A stretch of 64,000 nucleotides of DNA from Corallochytrium limacisporum. Taxonomy: Eukaryota > Opisthokonta. Every line of letters starts with the position of its first letter. Positions within the stretch are counted from its first letter, which is position 1. A program made the translations under genes and the position numbers. The DNA lies in assembly GCA_002811645.1 (NCBI GenBank), contig PDIP01000043.1:89366-153365 (forward strand). The letters are read 5' to 3'. Below the pieces are notes generated by a model. The model saw only the letters and a program-made list of their open reading frames with translations, was not told the origin of the DNA and ran no database searches. Of the stretch, positions 1 through 11,071 are shown in pieces.

Positions 1-670
1 GGGGCCGGTGTGGCATGTGCGCCGGCGCGCCCCGAGACCTCCCGGGCCTGTGCGGGGGAGAGAGGGGGGGGTTTAGGGAGGCCCGAAGACGCGCGCTGCC
101 CCGGGGCGCTGCTGTGGTACACGCTACACACACAGTCCGAACACGCTCCCGGTGGCCTCCCCCACGAAAAATCTGGGCGGCCGCTGGTGGTGGTGGTGAC
201 TCTGCGGCGTCTCCCACTTTTTTTTCTATATTTCCTTTTCTTTACAGGGAGACGGCCCCCCGTAGGGCACGAGAGCGAGAGTCAGAGAGAGAGAGTTAAA
301 AAAAAAGCCACGGGGGAATTTTCCCTTTTTTTTTTCCTTTGGTCCAAAAAGCGCGCGCAATGTTGCATCCACGCACGACCGGCCCCCCCTCCCAAAAAAA
401 AAGTGGCTGTTTTCCCTTTTTCTTGCTGTTCTTTGGTTCTCACCCCGGGCGTTGTGGTTGGAACAGTGCGCTCTGCGTGTGTGTGTGTGTATACCGGGCA
501 AAAGGAAAGTTTGGGGGAGGGCAAAAAAGAAATTCGTAAACACGGGCAAATGGGGTGAAAGTGTGGGCCAATTAAATCGCGAACACCAAAGGCTTGCCAT
601 AGCTACAGACCAACTGCGCCCCTTCCTTCCCGTCGCTGTTGTCTTGCTCAGAGCTGGTACCAACACTCCA

Positions 671-703
<33 letters not shown>

Positions 704-971
704 GCACGCTCCGTGCCTGAAAATCAACTCGACCGAACTTGGGACACAGAGCGGAATGCGGTCGGACGCGGAACCGGTGACGGTGGAAGAAGCTATTTCA
801 TGTAGCCGAGGGATGGTATTGGAAATGTGGCTGAAAAATTCGCTTACAGTCACGCACATGGAATAAGTGAGTCCTGGACCGGGTTCTGATCTTCTTCCAT
901 TTTGACGCCACTCCAAGTGCGTGAGATAAAGAATAGTTCTAGAGTTTGGTGTACAGATCAAACGTAACAAT
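1..971. other. 5' spacer of CCT6, low complexity
   Basis: No gene is supported here. The stretch holds A/T and purine/pyrimidine runs (several 8-9 nt A or T tracts around 220-400), a TG run near 476-491 and a CA microsatellite at 673-701. Several ORFs cross it on both strands, but their translations are repetitive and match no family. The last 150 bp before the CCT6 ATG is ordinary sequence and is the likely promoter; a partial heat-shock-like TTCTAGAG lies at 938-945. Confidence 0.6.
673..701. repeat. (AC)n microsatellite
   Basis: An uninterrupted AC dinucleotide run of about 14 units lies about 270 bp upstream of the CCT6 start. It creates false poly-Val/Cys and Thr/His ORFs on both strands. 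Confidence 0.95.
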
Positions 972-2573
972 ATGTCGGCCGTGAAACAGGTGAACCCTGA
1001 TGCGGAAGTGGCAAGGGCCAGTCAGGCACTGCAGATCAACATCCAAGCTGCACAAGGTCTCATGGAGGTGCTGAAGAGCAATCTTGGACCAAAGGGTACG
1101 CTAAAGATGCTGGTCTCCGGTACAGGTGATATCAAGCTGACCAAAGATGGTAATGTGCTACTGCACGAAATGCAGATCCAGCACCCTACTGCCTCCATGA
1201 TTGCGCGGGCCTCGACTGCCCACGAAGAGATCACCGGCGACGGCACAACCTCCAATGTACTGATCATTGGCGAGTTGCTTCGCCAAGCCGACCGCTTCGT
1301 GAGCGAAGGTCTGCACCCCCGGGTTCTCACAGAGGGATTCGAAATGGCCAAGAACAAAGCACTTGAAGTGCTGGAGTCTAAGAAAGTCGAGAAGGGAGAC
1401 CTTATGCAGGACCGCAACACCCTGCTTGAGGTGGCACGCACTTCCCTGCGCACCAAGTTGCAACCAAAGATGGCTGATATCCTGACTGAGCACGTTGTCG
1501 ATGCCGTCCTAGCCATCAAGCGCGACAATGAGGCCATTGATCTCCACATGGTTGAGAGCATGCACATGATGCACAAGAGCGATGTTGACAGCAAACTGGT
1601 CCGTGGCCTGGTGCTGGACCACGGTGCCCGTCACCCGGACATGCCCAAGGAGGTGAAGAATGCCTACATTATGATTGCTAACGTTAGCTTGGAGTACGAA
1701 AAGACTGAGGTCAACTCAGGTTTCTTCTACTCATCTGCCGAGGAACGGGAGAAACTTGTGGAAGCCGAACGTCGCTTCATTGACGAGCGCGTGAAATGCA
1801 TCATTGCCCTGAAGCGTGAGGTCTGTGATACCCCCGACAAGAACTTTGTGCTCATCAACCAGAAGGGCATTGACCCCCTGTCCCTGGACATGCTCGCCAA
1901 GGAGAACATTGTCGCTCTGCGTCGTGCCAAGCGCCGCAACATGGAGCGTCTGGCGTTGGCCTGCGGAGGCTACGCAGTGAATGCTGTGGACGATCTCAAC
2001 AAAGACTGCCTGGGATGGGCTGGCCATGTCTACGAACACGTGCTCGGTGAGGACAAGTACACCTTTGTAGAGGACGTGAAGAACCCCAAGAGTGTGACCA
2101 TCCTGCTCAAGGGCTCCACTTCCCACACCATCAAACAGCTGAAGGATGCCCAAAGGGACGGTCTGATGGCCGTGAAGAACGCCATTGAGGATAATGCATT
2201 AGTAGCCGGTGCGGGTGCGTTTGAGGTTGCCTTGTACTCTGAACTCATGGAATTTGCCAAGACGGTGAACACCAAGGCACGCCTTGGTGTGGAGGCCTAC
2301 GCGGAAGCCATGATGATCATTCCCAAGACCCTGGCCAACAATGCTGGTTATGATCCCCAGGACATTAAGGTCAAGCTGCTCGCCGAGTATGCCAATGGTC
2401 ACGAAAGTGGTCTCGATTTGGCCACCGGAGAACCCCTGGACCCCGTTGCCGAAGGCATTTGGGACAACTATCGCGTGAAGCGTCAGATTCTGCACTCCTC
2501 AGTTGTCATTGCCAGCAATTTGCTGCTGGTTGATGAGATGATGCGTGCCGGACGCACGTCTCTCAAGGGATAA
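972..2573 (+). CDS. CCT6: T-complex protein 1 subunit zeta (CCT6)
   Basis: This is a subunit of the cytosolic chaperonin TRiC/CCT, the ATP-driven double ring that folds actin, tubulin and many WD40 proteins. The 533-residue length is normal for the family. The group II chaperonin N-terminus with [13 protein letters not shown], the ATP-site motif GDGTTSN, and the C-terminal [10 protein letters not shown] (typical of zeta subunits) are visible. The start is the first ATG in frame, preceded by AACAAT. The gene converges on TSR1, 230 bp away, and AATAAA lies 112 bp after the stop. TBL1 and other WD40 proteins in this window are the kind of client CCT folds, though that link is general knowledge. 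Subunit identity is secure from the overall match; the intact ORF shows no intron. Confidence 0.97.
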   Translation: MSAVKQVNPDAEVARASQALQINIQAAQGLMEVLKSNLGPKGTLKMLVSGTGDIKLTKDGNVLLHEMQIQHPTASMIARASTAHEEITGDGTTSNVLIIGELLRQADRFVSEGLHPRVLTEGFEMAKNKALEVLESKKVEKGDLMQDRNTLLEVARTSLRTKLQPKMADILTEHVVDAVLAIKRDNEAIDLHMVESMHMMHKSDVDSKLVRGLVLDHGARHPDMPKEVKNAYIMIANVSLEYEKTEVNSGFFYSSAEEREKLVEAERRFIDERVKCIIALKREVCDTPDKNFVLINQKGIDPLSLDMLAKENIVALRRAKRRNMERLALACGGYAVNAVDDLNKDCLGWAGHVYEHVLGEDKYTFVEDVKNPKSVTILLKGSTSHTIKQLKDAQRDGLMAVKNAIEDNALVAGAGAFEVALYSELMEFAKTVNTKARLGVEAYAEAMMIIPKTLANNAGYDPQDIKVKLLAEYANGHESGLDLATGEPLDPVAEGIWDNYRVKRQILHSSVVIASNLLLVDEMMRAGRTSLKG

Positions 2574-2684
2574 AACGAGAAGGACGTGACATACACGGAC
2601 ACACGGATACAAGAATCATACCGGAAGAAATGCAGGGCCACAATGTCATCTTCCGAATACCATACCAACACAACATGTTGTATA

Positions 2685-2690
2685 AATAAA
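2685..2690 (+). terminator. Polyadenylation signal of CCT6
   Basis: AATAAA lies 112 nt after the CCT6 stop, followed by an AT-rich stretch inside the short convergent spacer with TSR1. Confidence 0.6.
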
Positions 2691-2803
2691 CCCACCATTT
2701 TTGCATCATGACTCCTCCTCTGATTGGATGCTTGGTACAGCTACGAACTACTTTCTCATTCTATTTAGCTTCACTAATAGTCTTACTAGGTGCTCTGCGC
2801 CGT

Positions 2804-5494
2804 CTATGTGGCCATTGCATCGTCATCACCATCACCGTTACTATCGTCCTCCAGGAACTCACGGTAGCAGTCCTCAGCAAAATACTCCTCACCTGCCTCC
2901 AGGGGTTGGTACACCCACTTCGGGAATACACGCTTGTACAGGGTCAGGCATACCGTGTCGCTCTGTTTCAAAGGTCCATCAAAGACGCACTTCATGTGCC
3001 CGTGCGTACCGATGGAGTCGACAATGTGGCCTCTTCTGCCGAGTTTGGTCCAGAGTTCTAGCGGTTTGAAGTAGTGAATGTCGGTTGGGTTGAAGAACAT
3101 GAATCGAATCACTGCACTGCGCTGGTGGATCTTGAAAGGATGACCAGATAGGATGATCTTCTTGATGTTCAAGCGGTCGGGGTGAACGCTTAGGACCTGA
3201 CCCGTGGCTACCGGCATATAGCTGTTACCCTCGGCACTGAAACAGATTACTGGTGCCGGAGGGAAGAAGATGGGCGCATACATGGTGGCGATGACAACCA
3301 CTTGATCATCGCTGGCAGACTCTAAGGTCTTGCCATGACCTCCGTCTAGGAACCGCTTCATGCGGTGCTTGTCGCTGAGTGAGTGCTCAGACAGGATTGG
3401 CCGCGTCACGAAACGTCGGTACCCGACCTGGACCATGAGAGGTTCTTTGTTGGCCACGATTTCGTGTGGATAGTGAGTCCGCTTGAGCAGAACATTTATC
3501 ACCGACATGCGGTGCTCAAACCGCAGCATGTTGGTGACCACTACGGGACTGCGTCGATCGACCGCTAGCAAATTATGCAATTTCTCCGCAGCCTTCACGA
3601 CGGTCGGTTCATCGCTACCCATACTGTTGGCGGCACTGGTGCTCTCCTCAACATCGGAAGGGTCAACATTTTCCTGCTTGCAATGTTCGGCAACAATGCG
3701 AAGCTTTAGATGGATGTACGTGGCCTCCGGGATCTGTCCTTCTTCCGTCTTCACACGCTTGCGGATGCGACGGAAGTTCTGGAACTTAAATATACGACTG
3801 TAGTTGAAAGGGAGACTCTCGTTGACGTCCCAGGCGCTGGTACGGAAGGATTTCAGTCCTCGGTACCGTTGGAAACGTGTGCGGGCTGGCTTGTCCATGG
3901 GAGTGTCAATTTCATCTGGGAACGCTTGTTCCTCCTCGAAGCGTACGCGTCGCTCGGCTTTGGCCTTGGCGACAGCCTCCGGGTCAAAGTCATCGCCAAC
4001 AGTTTTGTCGTAGGCCTCATCGCGCTGCTCGGGTACGACCTCTTCGTACTCTTCGTGCTCTGCGTTGTCATCATCCGTACCGTGGCCTTCATCGATGTGC
4101 TGCATGTCGTAGTCATCACCAATGTCCTGCATTTCTTCGTCTTCATCACTTTCACTTTCTTCCTCGTCATCACTCAGATCATCATCGTCGTCGTCCAGGA
4201 ACCATGCGGCCTGGTAACTCGAGGTACCCTTCGGCACCTTGCGTCCCTTGGCCTGCTTCTTGTGTGCCTCCATCATCTCCTGTTCAGCCTCCGCAGCGCG
4301 GATCTCCTCGTCCGTGGGGAAGGTTTGTTCTGCATCCATGGGGTCCACTTCGGCCTCTTGTACCAGAATATCCTGGTGCTCCGGGTTCGGCAGGACCGGG
4401 GCCTGACCCTCGTCCGTGTTCATGGACACTTCTCGACCACGACGCTCGGCCTTGGTTAGGAAAGGTCCGTGCACGACTTGACACTCCTCAACCTGGAAAT
4501 CACCGAGTCCAGACACGTGGAACAGAGTGTTCACATTTAGCTCTCGTCCGCGCACGTAACCTTTGAGGTGCAGAAAAGCTGTGTTGTTGTTTTGGTTGTA
4601 CTCAACTGCAGCCTCATCGGCGACGAGGTAGGCCCTTTCTTGGCGCCAGCTGAGCAGCTCCCGCCTGTGATCCGTCAATGCACGGCTGAACAATGCAATA
4701 TCAGCTTGACTGTCCAGAGTGTAAAATTTCTCCTCCCGTGGGAAACGCTGCTGAATATCCTGCAGAACAATTGCCCGAGTCTGCTTCTTCTTCTGTAGCG
4801 GCAGAGACCCCAATCCAAACACGCAGTGCAGTGTGGCCGGAACGCCCTGGGTCTTGATCATACTGGTGACCATTTCATCAAATGGTGTGAGATACTTAGG
4901 TACATGGCTGCCTTCGGGTCCCAGCATTTTTGGCTCAGCACCCTGTAGAAACAGGATGGTGTCCGCGACATACGCGCTGTTGAGCATGGCCATGAGGTTC
5001 CTTGGCGGTGTGAGCAGAACAAAGTTCTGTTTCGATTGCTCCACTGTAAAGTAGTGCATGTCATTCTGCCAGCCATTGAGCTGTAAATCCACGTCTGATT
5101 GTGCTTTGTCCTTGCCATTCAATTTCTGACCGAGACTGCGGCTCCGTACCAAAGTGTATTCTCTCTTAAAAATGTCCAGGAGCATAGCTTGCAGGAGGGG
5201 CGCGGTGGTGCCCTGCGCCAGAACCAGGATAATCTGAGGTGCACCGTGCTCTCCACCAATAGACTTCTTCAGGGCTCGTGCTGCCTCTTTCTTGGCCTTC
5301 ATTTTGGCCAAGAGCTGCTGTCTGCGCTGTTGCCGGTTCTGAGTCTTCGACTTTGGTCCTGTATGTTTCGTGTCAACCTTACCCTTATTGAGGTTGTCAA
5401 GCTGTCCCTTTGTTTTATGCTTGCCATGCTTGTGAGCCTTATTCTGTTGCTTCAGCTTACCAGCACGGTGCCCACTGCCCCGTGAGGTGGTCAT
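2804..5494 (-). CDS. TSR1: Ribosome biogenesis protein TSR1
   Basis: TSR1 is a GTPase-like but non-hydrolysing factor of the BMS1/TSR1 family. It sits on late cytoplasmic pre-40S particles and blocks premature subunit joining. The 896 residues match the family in order: a basic N-terminus (HRAGKLKQQNKAHKHGKHK), a P-loop-less GTPase-like domain, the AARP2CN region, a strongly acidic stretch near the middle (a run of six Asp followed by repeated D/E), and the conserved C-terminal block ending in LYKRVFPKW. No Walker A motif is visible, as expected for TSR1 and unlike BMS1. The start is an ATG with an in-frame basic N-terminus. It is convergent with CCT6 and tandem with the UBE3D-like gene. Confidence 0.95.
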   Translation of the reverse strand: MTTSRGSGHRAGKLKQQNKAHKHGKHKTKGQLDNLNKGKVDTKHTGPKSKTQNRQQRRQQLLAKMKAKKEAARALKKSIGGEHGAPQIILVLAQGTTAPLLQAMLLDIFKREYTLVRSRSLGQKLNGKDKAQSDVDLQLNGWQNDMHYFTVEQSKQNFVLLTPPRNLMAMLNSAYVADTILFLQGAEPKMLGPEGSHVPKYLTPFDEMVTSMIKTQGVPATLHCVFGLGSLPLQKKKQTRAIVLQDIQQRFPREEKFYTLDSQADIALFSRALTDHRRELLSWRQERAYLVADEAAVEYNQNNNTAFLHLKGYVRGRELNVNTLFHVSGLGDFQVEECQVVHGPFLTKAERRGREVSMNTDEGQAPVLPNPEHQDILVQEAEVDPMDAEQTFPTDEEIRAAEAEQEMMEAHKKQAKGRKVPKGTSSYQAAWFLDDDDDDLSDDEEESESDEDEEMQDIGDDYDMQHIDEGHGTDDDNAEHEEYEEVVPEQRDEAYDKTVGDDFDPEAVAKAKAERRVRFEEEQAFPDEIDTPMDKPARTRFQRYRGLKSFRTSAWDVNESLPFNYSRIFKFQNFRRIRKRVKTEEGQIPEATYIHLKLRIVAEHCKQENVDPSDVEESTSAANSMGSDEPTVVKAAEKLHNLLAVDRRSPVVVTNMLRFEHRMSVINVLLKRTHYPHEIVANKEPLMVQVGYRRFVTRPILSEHSLSDKHRMKRFLDGGHGKTLESASDDQVVVIATMYAPIFFPPAPVICFSAEGNSYMPVATGQVLSVHPDRLNIKKIILSGHPFKIHQRSAVIRFMFFNPTDIHYFKPLELWTKLGRRGHIVDSIGTHGHMKCVFDGPLKQSDTVCLTLYKRVFPKWVYQPLEAGEEYFAEDCYREFLEDDSNGDGDDDAMAT

Positions 5495-6223
5495 GGTTAT
5501 CTACCTATTAGTTAAATATTTCAGACTCTGTACAGTAGTGATCCTTCACTCCATCACCGGTGGGTCACTAGGTGTGTATCGAAATCTAAGAGTGTGACTG
5601 ATCTGGAGCGATTTTTTTTTGCATTCCTGCGAATTCTTAAATCTGCTTGAAATAGCGTTATGCACAGAGATTCATTGAAGAGACCACTATTGTTACCCTA
5701 GAAATCCTGTGTCTCCGTGCCGCTGTGCCAAAGTCCCAGAGACCAGGGCGCACACGCACCCCCCCCCACCACACGGAACCCACCTGACTGTGGGCCGTTT
5801 GCGGGGGCCCATTTCAAGAAAGGCGGGTCTCCACATCCCCCTCCCCTTCTCCTAACCGGCCAAGTGGGGGGGAGGGGGTGGCGTAGACCCCACGCGCCGA
5901 CTGTGTGCGTGTTTCCCAAGGGGTGAGACCGTCCCCGCTTGCACACTGTCACCTCTTTCCCCCTTCCCCACCGACGGTCCCAACACGCGGGAATTGCTTT
6001 TTAAAAAGAATGGCAGGCAGTAAAAAAATAACGGCGATGGGGGGGGGAGGGGGGCACAGTTAGTTTGATTCCACCTTCGTGCTTCACTGACGGATCGGTT
6101 GGTTGTACAGAGAGTGGATAGTCCGGTGACATGTCTTCAGCGTGGACGTGGTATGCCGATAAGGGGGGTCTAAAATGGTGTCAGTCTACTAAGGGTGTTT
6201 ATGTTACACTAGTGTGGTCGGGT
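5495..6223. other. Spacer between TSR1 and UBE3D-like gene
   Basis: No gene is supported. It must contain the TSR1 promoter at its left end and the UBE3D-like 3' end at its right. It holds C-runs (5760-5770), a G-rich block at 6039-6054 and a T8 run near 5611. Short ORFs on both strands here are GC-run artefacts. Confidence 0.6.
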
Positions 6224-7597
6224 TCAGCAATCCAACCCCAAGAACGTCAGACGTTGGGGCCCGAGGCGGCGCTTAGCGGGCGGCAGGAGGGTATGATTGT
6301 TGACCAAAGTCTGCGCCAGGCGCTGAAGCGCGACAAAGGGTAGACGAATGGTACCTACGGATCCCGTGGTGGGAGCACCGAGAGGTGCTTCTGCGGCCGC
6401 CGTACCGTCCTGCGCTGACCGGTTGAGCGTTTGCCGCTGTCGTGCGTATGCAATGCGATCCTCAGGCGTGGGCAGCAGCGACGACGTGAACATGAGCTTT
6501 GCAACCTTCCTGGCCTCACTCCCTCCTTTTTGCTGGGAGAGATCGTATTCGTCAGAGGCACGTGAGTCGTTCGGGAGGTACATGGTTCCTTCGGTGGCCA
6601 ACACAGTAAGACAGATGCCATGCTCCGCCCGATAGCGATCCTCAACAGGTACCACTTCGAAACGATATTGCCCTTCGTATTCAATTGCTGCCTGCATAAC
6701 AGACAGAACGTAGGCTGATTCGGAGCTCTGACGCTTCACATCTGAAAAGAGGCTGCAGTGCATGGCAATCGCCAGTGCGTCAAGGTCCACAGTGTCCGAA
6801 GATGGTGCCTTGGTTGAGATTGCGGCTTGTACCGTGGCACGACAAAGCTGGCACTTCCACCCGCTGTCTTCTGAGATGAGGTTCTGTGTGTCTTCCTTGT
6901 GCAACCGTGCCACTCCGTTGCCGAACAGTAGAGTTCCCTTGATCGCCGGGATGTCCGCCTCCATATTCCTGGCTAAAGCGTAAGATTCAGTGTGACAGAC
7001 CCAGGCCCCAACAAGTTCTTTCCACTGCCGACTGGGAAGCCTCCTCACCCTCCCGACATCCAACTGCTTCTGGTCTGGATCCTTGCTTCGCGGGTAATCC
7101 TCCCATTCAAAGACTACGGTGGTCAGCTTTCCTCCACATCGCCGGCAGCAGACCCATTGTGTAGGCATGGAGGTGTGTGCCTTGGCCTTTCCCGTATGCC
7201 TACGAAAGGGATCCCGGGTTGGTGCTCCATGCTGGTCCTGTCGCATACTCTTCGGTAATTCGGAGGCGTCGAACACTGCCGGCACGGCCGTGCTTGACCG
7301 CACAGCCGTCTGGTCGTTGGGCAACGGTATCGAAAAGAGCACTATGCCATCCTTCCCGGTTAAATTAGTGGCCTGACCTGGTAGCTCTGCCAACTTCAGG
7401 GCTGCTGAACAATTCTTAATGGGCAGTTTGATTAGGGGCTCGGGGTCACTGCTCCCGGTGTCCAACCAGAGACCGTCTGGCTGCGCCACCACACGAATTA
7501 CATTTCTGCCTTTCAATTGGGCCCGGTCCGGAAGTTTCAGGGCTACCTGTAAGGATCCTATCCGGTCCAGACTCTCCGCGTGGAAGATTGGGGACAT
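6224..7597 (-). CDS. UBE3D: UBE3D-like E3 ubiquitin ligase (HECT_2 family)
   Basis: The 457-residue protein resembles E3D, also called UBE2C-binding protein, which binds E2 enzymes and has HECT-like activity in humans. Visible marks are a CxxC pair at about residues 151-154 (CRRCGGKL), then LPSRQWKELVGAWVCH at about 187-202, a second CxxC at 249-252 (CQLC), and a C-terminal IRLP...LPPAKR block resembling the LRLP...LPPS end of human E3D. These are probable zinc and catalytic elements of the family. The start is the first ATG. The gene lies 729 bp downstream of TSR1 on the same strand. Assignment rests on recalled motif order, not on an alignment. Confidence 0.72.
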   Translation of the reverse strand: MSPIFHAESLDRIGSLQVALKLPDRAQLKGRNVIRVVAQPDGLWLDTGSSDPEPLIKLPIKNCSAALKLAELPGQATNLTGKDGIVLFSIPLPNDQTAVRSSTAVPAVFDASELPKSMRQDQHGAPTRDPFRRHTGKAKAHTSMPTQWVCCRRCGGKLTTVVFEWEDYPRSKDPDQKQLDVGRVRRLPSRQWKELVGAWVCHTESYALARNMEADIPAIKGTLLFGNGVARLHKEDTQNLISEDSGWKCQLCRATVQAAISTKAPSSDTVDLDALAIAMHCSLFSDVKRQSSESAYVLSVMQAAIEYEGQYRFEVVPVEDRYRAEHGICLTVLATEGTMYLPNDSRASDEYDLSQQKGGSEARKVAKLMFTSSLLPTPEDRIAYARQRQTLNRSAQDGTAAAEAPLGAPTTGSVGTIRLPFVALQRLAQTLVNNHTLLPPAKRRLGPQRLTFLGLDC

Positions 7598-9231
7598 TAC
7601 GTGTGTGTAGCTCCGCCTATACTAGTGACCGCATGGGAAATGTATTCATCAACGCGAACGGTATCGAATCCATGGGTCCATTCTTGACGTCCGATTGTTA
7701 ACGCAGTCCACGCGATGGTCCGCACGAAAGGGTCAACAAATGAAATACACCCTCTTTGTTCACCCCATATAGCCCCACTGTCCATGAGCTCACGATAACC
7801 AAAGGTGCAATCGAATCCAGATCCTCCTGCCCCCCTTGCCCACGAAGGCCCACCGCCCGTTCTACCTACCGGCCCACCCCACCCCCTCTCCCCCCCCCCA
7901 TCTCCACTGGCCCACTCTTGGCCCCCGCCGGGCTCCCAGACCTCCTTGACAATGCGCAAAACGCCGCTAGCAAGGCGTAACACCACCGAATCACCGGTAA
8001 CCCCACGAACCCTCAGGGAAAGGGAACAACTCTATCTCGGGGGCCTAAATAATCGCGCAAAAGAAAACCAGGGAGCGAGAGGGTTCTATTTTTTGGTTTG
8101 AACCGAAACCTTCACAAATTACACACCGCCAGAAAGACAAGGAGAGAGGAACGGAAAGCCGAGAGACTGAGGAAAAGCCAAGGATAATTGAAAGGGGGAG
8201 CGAGGAAAAGGAAAAAAACTGGCAGACGGGCCAATAAAAAAAATTACCGGCGGTTACCTCCTTGGTCTCAGTACCGCTAATGGGGGACCCCCCCCCTACC
8301 CCGCGGGTGCCAATGCAAGAATAGCGAGTGGTTGGTGAATTAGTGCCCGTTCGTTGACCCCGACAAAGCCACTCTTCCTCCCGCAGGCGGCCCTATTGCG
8401 CATATCTGGCTCTTCCTGCAATTAGCGGTGCGGGTACTTTCATATCCACAGTACCACCAGCAGAATTGGTTTGCTGACTGTGTCAGGGTTTTAAAGTTTT
8501 TCAGTTTTGTGAATGAGTTCGGTTTTATTTTGGGCCTCACACTTAGCCTTGGTTTCCACCGTAGGCCGCCCCCCCTCCCTTCGTTTCCTTTCTTTTTCTA
8601 TTTTCCATTTTTTTTGGTTTCTTTTCGCGTGGCCGTTGGTCGTGGGTTCGTGGTCGGTCGGGAGTGTGTGCCTGTTGGCTCGAGTGTGTGTTCCTTCTTG
8701 GCAGTCATACTACAACTACTACCGGTACTCTCTGCCAAGCGTTTGGTGGCCACATTCTCGGACGGAACGCGAGGTGATGGGTTAGGTCGGTCGGAATCGA
8801 ACCTTTCACACACCGCTCCCGTTTGCATGCGTGCTAGGCATGGCCCGGGTCGGCCTTTTAGTTCTTCTTTTGCACACACTTAAAACTGCCAACACACCCA
8901 GCACTCAACTGTCAACACACGACCGAACCGAACAGCGACACGCAGCAGACACAGTCTACCATCCGTGGCGCTCACGCAACCCTCCCCCGCCGGGGAGGGG
9001 GGGGGTTGGGCATCTGTCGCGTCTCTCTCTTCCCCCATCTCTCCATCCACCCTCCTATCCCTGCCCATACTTCGGAAACCGAGCAAGGAAAGGAGCTTTG
9101 AATTTTTTGCTTGCGTTGATTTCTGGTGATTGAGGACGTGGAGCACCGCCCCGGGCCCCCCCCCTGCGGGGTGAGGAGACGACGGGGGGGGGAGGGTTAA
9201 CTTTAGCTTTTTTACGGTGCGGAGGGAAGAA

Positions 9232-9249
9232 GGGAGGGTGGGGGAGGGG
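9232..9249 (+). other. G-quadruplex-type motif
   Basis: Four G-runs of 3, 3, 5 and 4 separated by single bases (A, T, A) fit the classic tight-loop quadruplex pattern. More G-runs lie nearby at 9184-9196. Folding is inferred from pattern only. Confidence 0.6.
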
Positions 9250-10356
9250 AATTCTTCATTCTTTACACTTTTTGGTCCGATGGGCCATCTCTTACCGGCT
9301 TACGTCTCCAATTACTAAAAAGTTTCCGTTTCTTTTTTTTTTCCTTTTGGTTCTCTTCTGTTTAGGACCCAATGGCAACTGAACGAGAGGTATGTACAAC
9401 GGACACACACAACGCAGAGCGAGAGGAGAGACACAGGGCGAAGGCAGAAAGGAAAGACGACAAGCATGCATGTCCGTCAGAGAATCTTTGCCACCGCGCG
9501 GGAATGGACACAACGAGGCAGGAAGGGGGGACACCGGGACAGCCGCCAAGACAACCGTATAGGATTCTATAACACCGCCCAATGGTTAAAAGCTTTCTCT
9601 CTCTCTCTCTCTCTCCTTCCCTGCCTTTCCTTGCTCGGCCGGCCATTACTCTTCCCTTTAAACAGCCCTCAACCCCCCACCGCTTCCCCCTGTCTACTCA
9701 CCCACCACACACTTCCACCGACTACCAGTGCCCGGTTAATATAAGAAATGAAAACAAAATAAATAAATAAATAAAGCACAGAAGGGGAGATCTACCCGCT
9801 TGCGTCCGCTTTAACGGTCTTGACAGCCCCCAACCGGGCAGGTGGTTGGGCCCCCCTTTTTCCCCCGAAAGCTTCGGTTTATTCTAAAGCGCGCGATCTC
9901 TCCCGTTCATTCGAGAGCGCAAAGCGAGAGCGAGAGCGAGCAAGTGTAAGTGTGTGTGTGTGTGGAAATCCTTCTACCAAAGTGAAACGGCAGCACCAGT
10001 CAGTCAGTCAGTCAGACCACCCCCGTCCCCCAGCTCCCAAGAAAAAAAGAGAACCCAAAGAAAATACTCTGAACTCAGGTGCCGGCTGTGTCCCTTGGGC
10101 AAGTCTGTGTGTTGCGTGCGTGTGTGTGGCTGGTAATGTGTTGCGTGTGTGTGTGTGCCCAGCGCTTCCTTGTCGATCAGACAAAGGGCCTGGGTACACC
10201 CACCCACCCGGGAACACATTCCGTCCTGACTGGGCGCGCGCGCAGGGGCAGTACGTCCATCGGTGTGCCCCGGTGTGTCGCTCTCTTCCTCTGTGTCACT
10301 TTTTTGCGCTTGCCTTGCGGATCGTGGCCTTCCTTCAAACGAGCGATGGGCAAGTC

Positions 10357-10420
10357 CCATGTCGACGTGGGGCAATCGGGCCACACAGAGCGAAAGACTG
10401 GCTGATCTCTCCTACTCTAC

Positions 10421-10462
<42 letters not shown>

Positions 10463-10536
10463 GGCGCTCGGGCCATGTCGACGTGGGGCAATCGGGCCAC
10501 ACAGAGCGAAAGACTGGCTGATCTCTCCTACTCTCC

Positions 10537-10580
<44 letters not shown>

Positions 10581-10590
10581 GGCGCTCGGG
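10357..10590. repeat. Two-copy tandem duplication with internal CT microsatellite
   Basis: Copy 1 (10357-10472, 116 bp) and copy 2 (10473-10590, 118 bp) are almost identical. Each has a unique 5' half beginning CCATGTCGACGTGG, a CT array (10424-10460 and 10540-10578), and a CCGGCGCTCGGGC end. Differences are one base before the array (CTACTCAC versus CTCCTCAC) and array length. Confidence 0.93.
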
Positions 10591-11071
10591 CCAAGAATGG
10601 GAGAGGCCCGGGGAGGGGGGTCCCGCGCACGCACCCCCCCCCTTCTCAGCGACCTGTCTGTGGGACGGCGAGGTTAGAAGGCCAAGACGAGTGGGCGGAA
10701 AATGGATTCGATCGGCACAAACAGCAAGGAAACTCCTGAGCACAACCTTTCGGTTGTGTGTCATGCAACGAAATGGACCAGAGTGGCATGAGTGCTCAGG
10801 GATATGAAGGAACACAAGGTACTTGCTGGTGTCGAAAGCTCAGGAAGAGCCAAACTCGGACCTGGAAGTCATCCATGAAAAGAAAAGACCCAAATCGACA
10901 GTCATACACATACTACCTCGGAGAGAAGAGTTCGTTGTTTGGATACCAAATCTGGACACTCAGTTCTGGGCTGATATAGATAGACAGAGCAAGGGAAAGA
11001 GACTACTAGCTCATACATACTTAGCTTTATCCATAGCACGCATAGCAGAAGACGAAACTTCGACACACGAC

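Larger units (their letters stand above)
7598..11071. other. 3.5-kb divergent spacer, low complexity
   Basis: No gene is supported between the UBE3D-like and MATE starts. The stretch has pyrimidine runs (7850-7910), CT runs (9596-9614, 10424-10578), TG runs (9950-9963, 10147-10158), G-rich blocks near 8994-9010 and 9224-9249, and a short AAAT run near 9759-9773. A two-copy tandem duplication lies at 10357-10590. Long ORFs on both strands are repeat-driven (poly Arg-Glu / Ser-Leu). Confidence 0.65.

Noticed and set aside
938-945. Partial heat-shock element TTCTAGAG near the CCT6 start
   Set aside because: Too short; the required nGAAnnTTCn spacing is not met on either side, so it was not listed as a feature.
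10-970. Several 60-180 codon ORFs upstream of CCT6
   Set aside because: Translations are dominated by dinucleotide or homopolymer runs (poly-Val/Cys, Thr/His), overlap on both strands and share no domain.
7597-7986. 129-codon minus ORF directly upstream of the UBE3D-like gene
   Set aside because: Begins at GTG and is Gly/Trp/Arg-rich from G/C-runs; no family match. It overlaps the UBE3D 5' region and is probably not translated.
10263-10739. ORFs through the CT arrays on both strands
   Set aside because: Poly (Ser-Leu) and poly (Arg-Glu) translations come from the microsatellite, not from coding selection.
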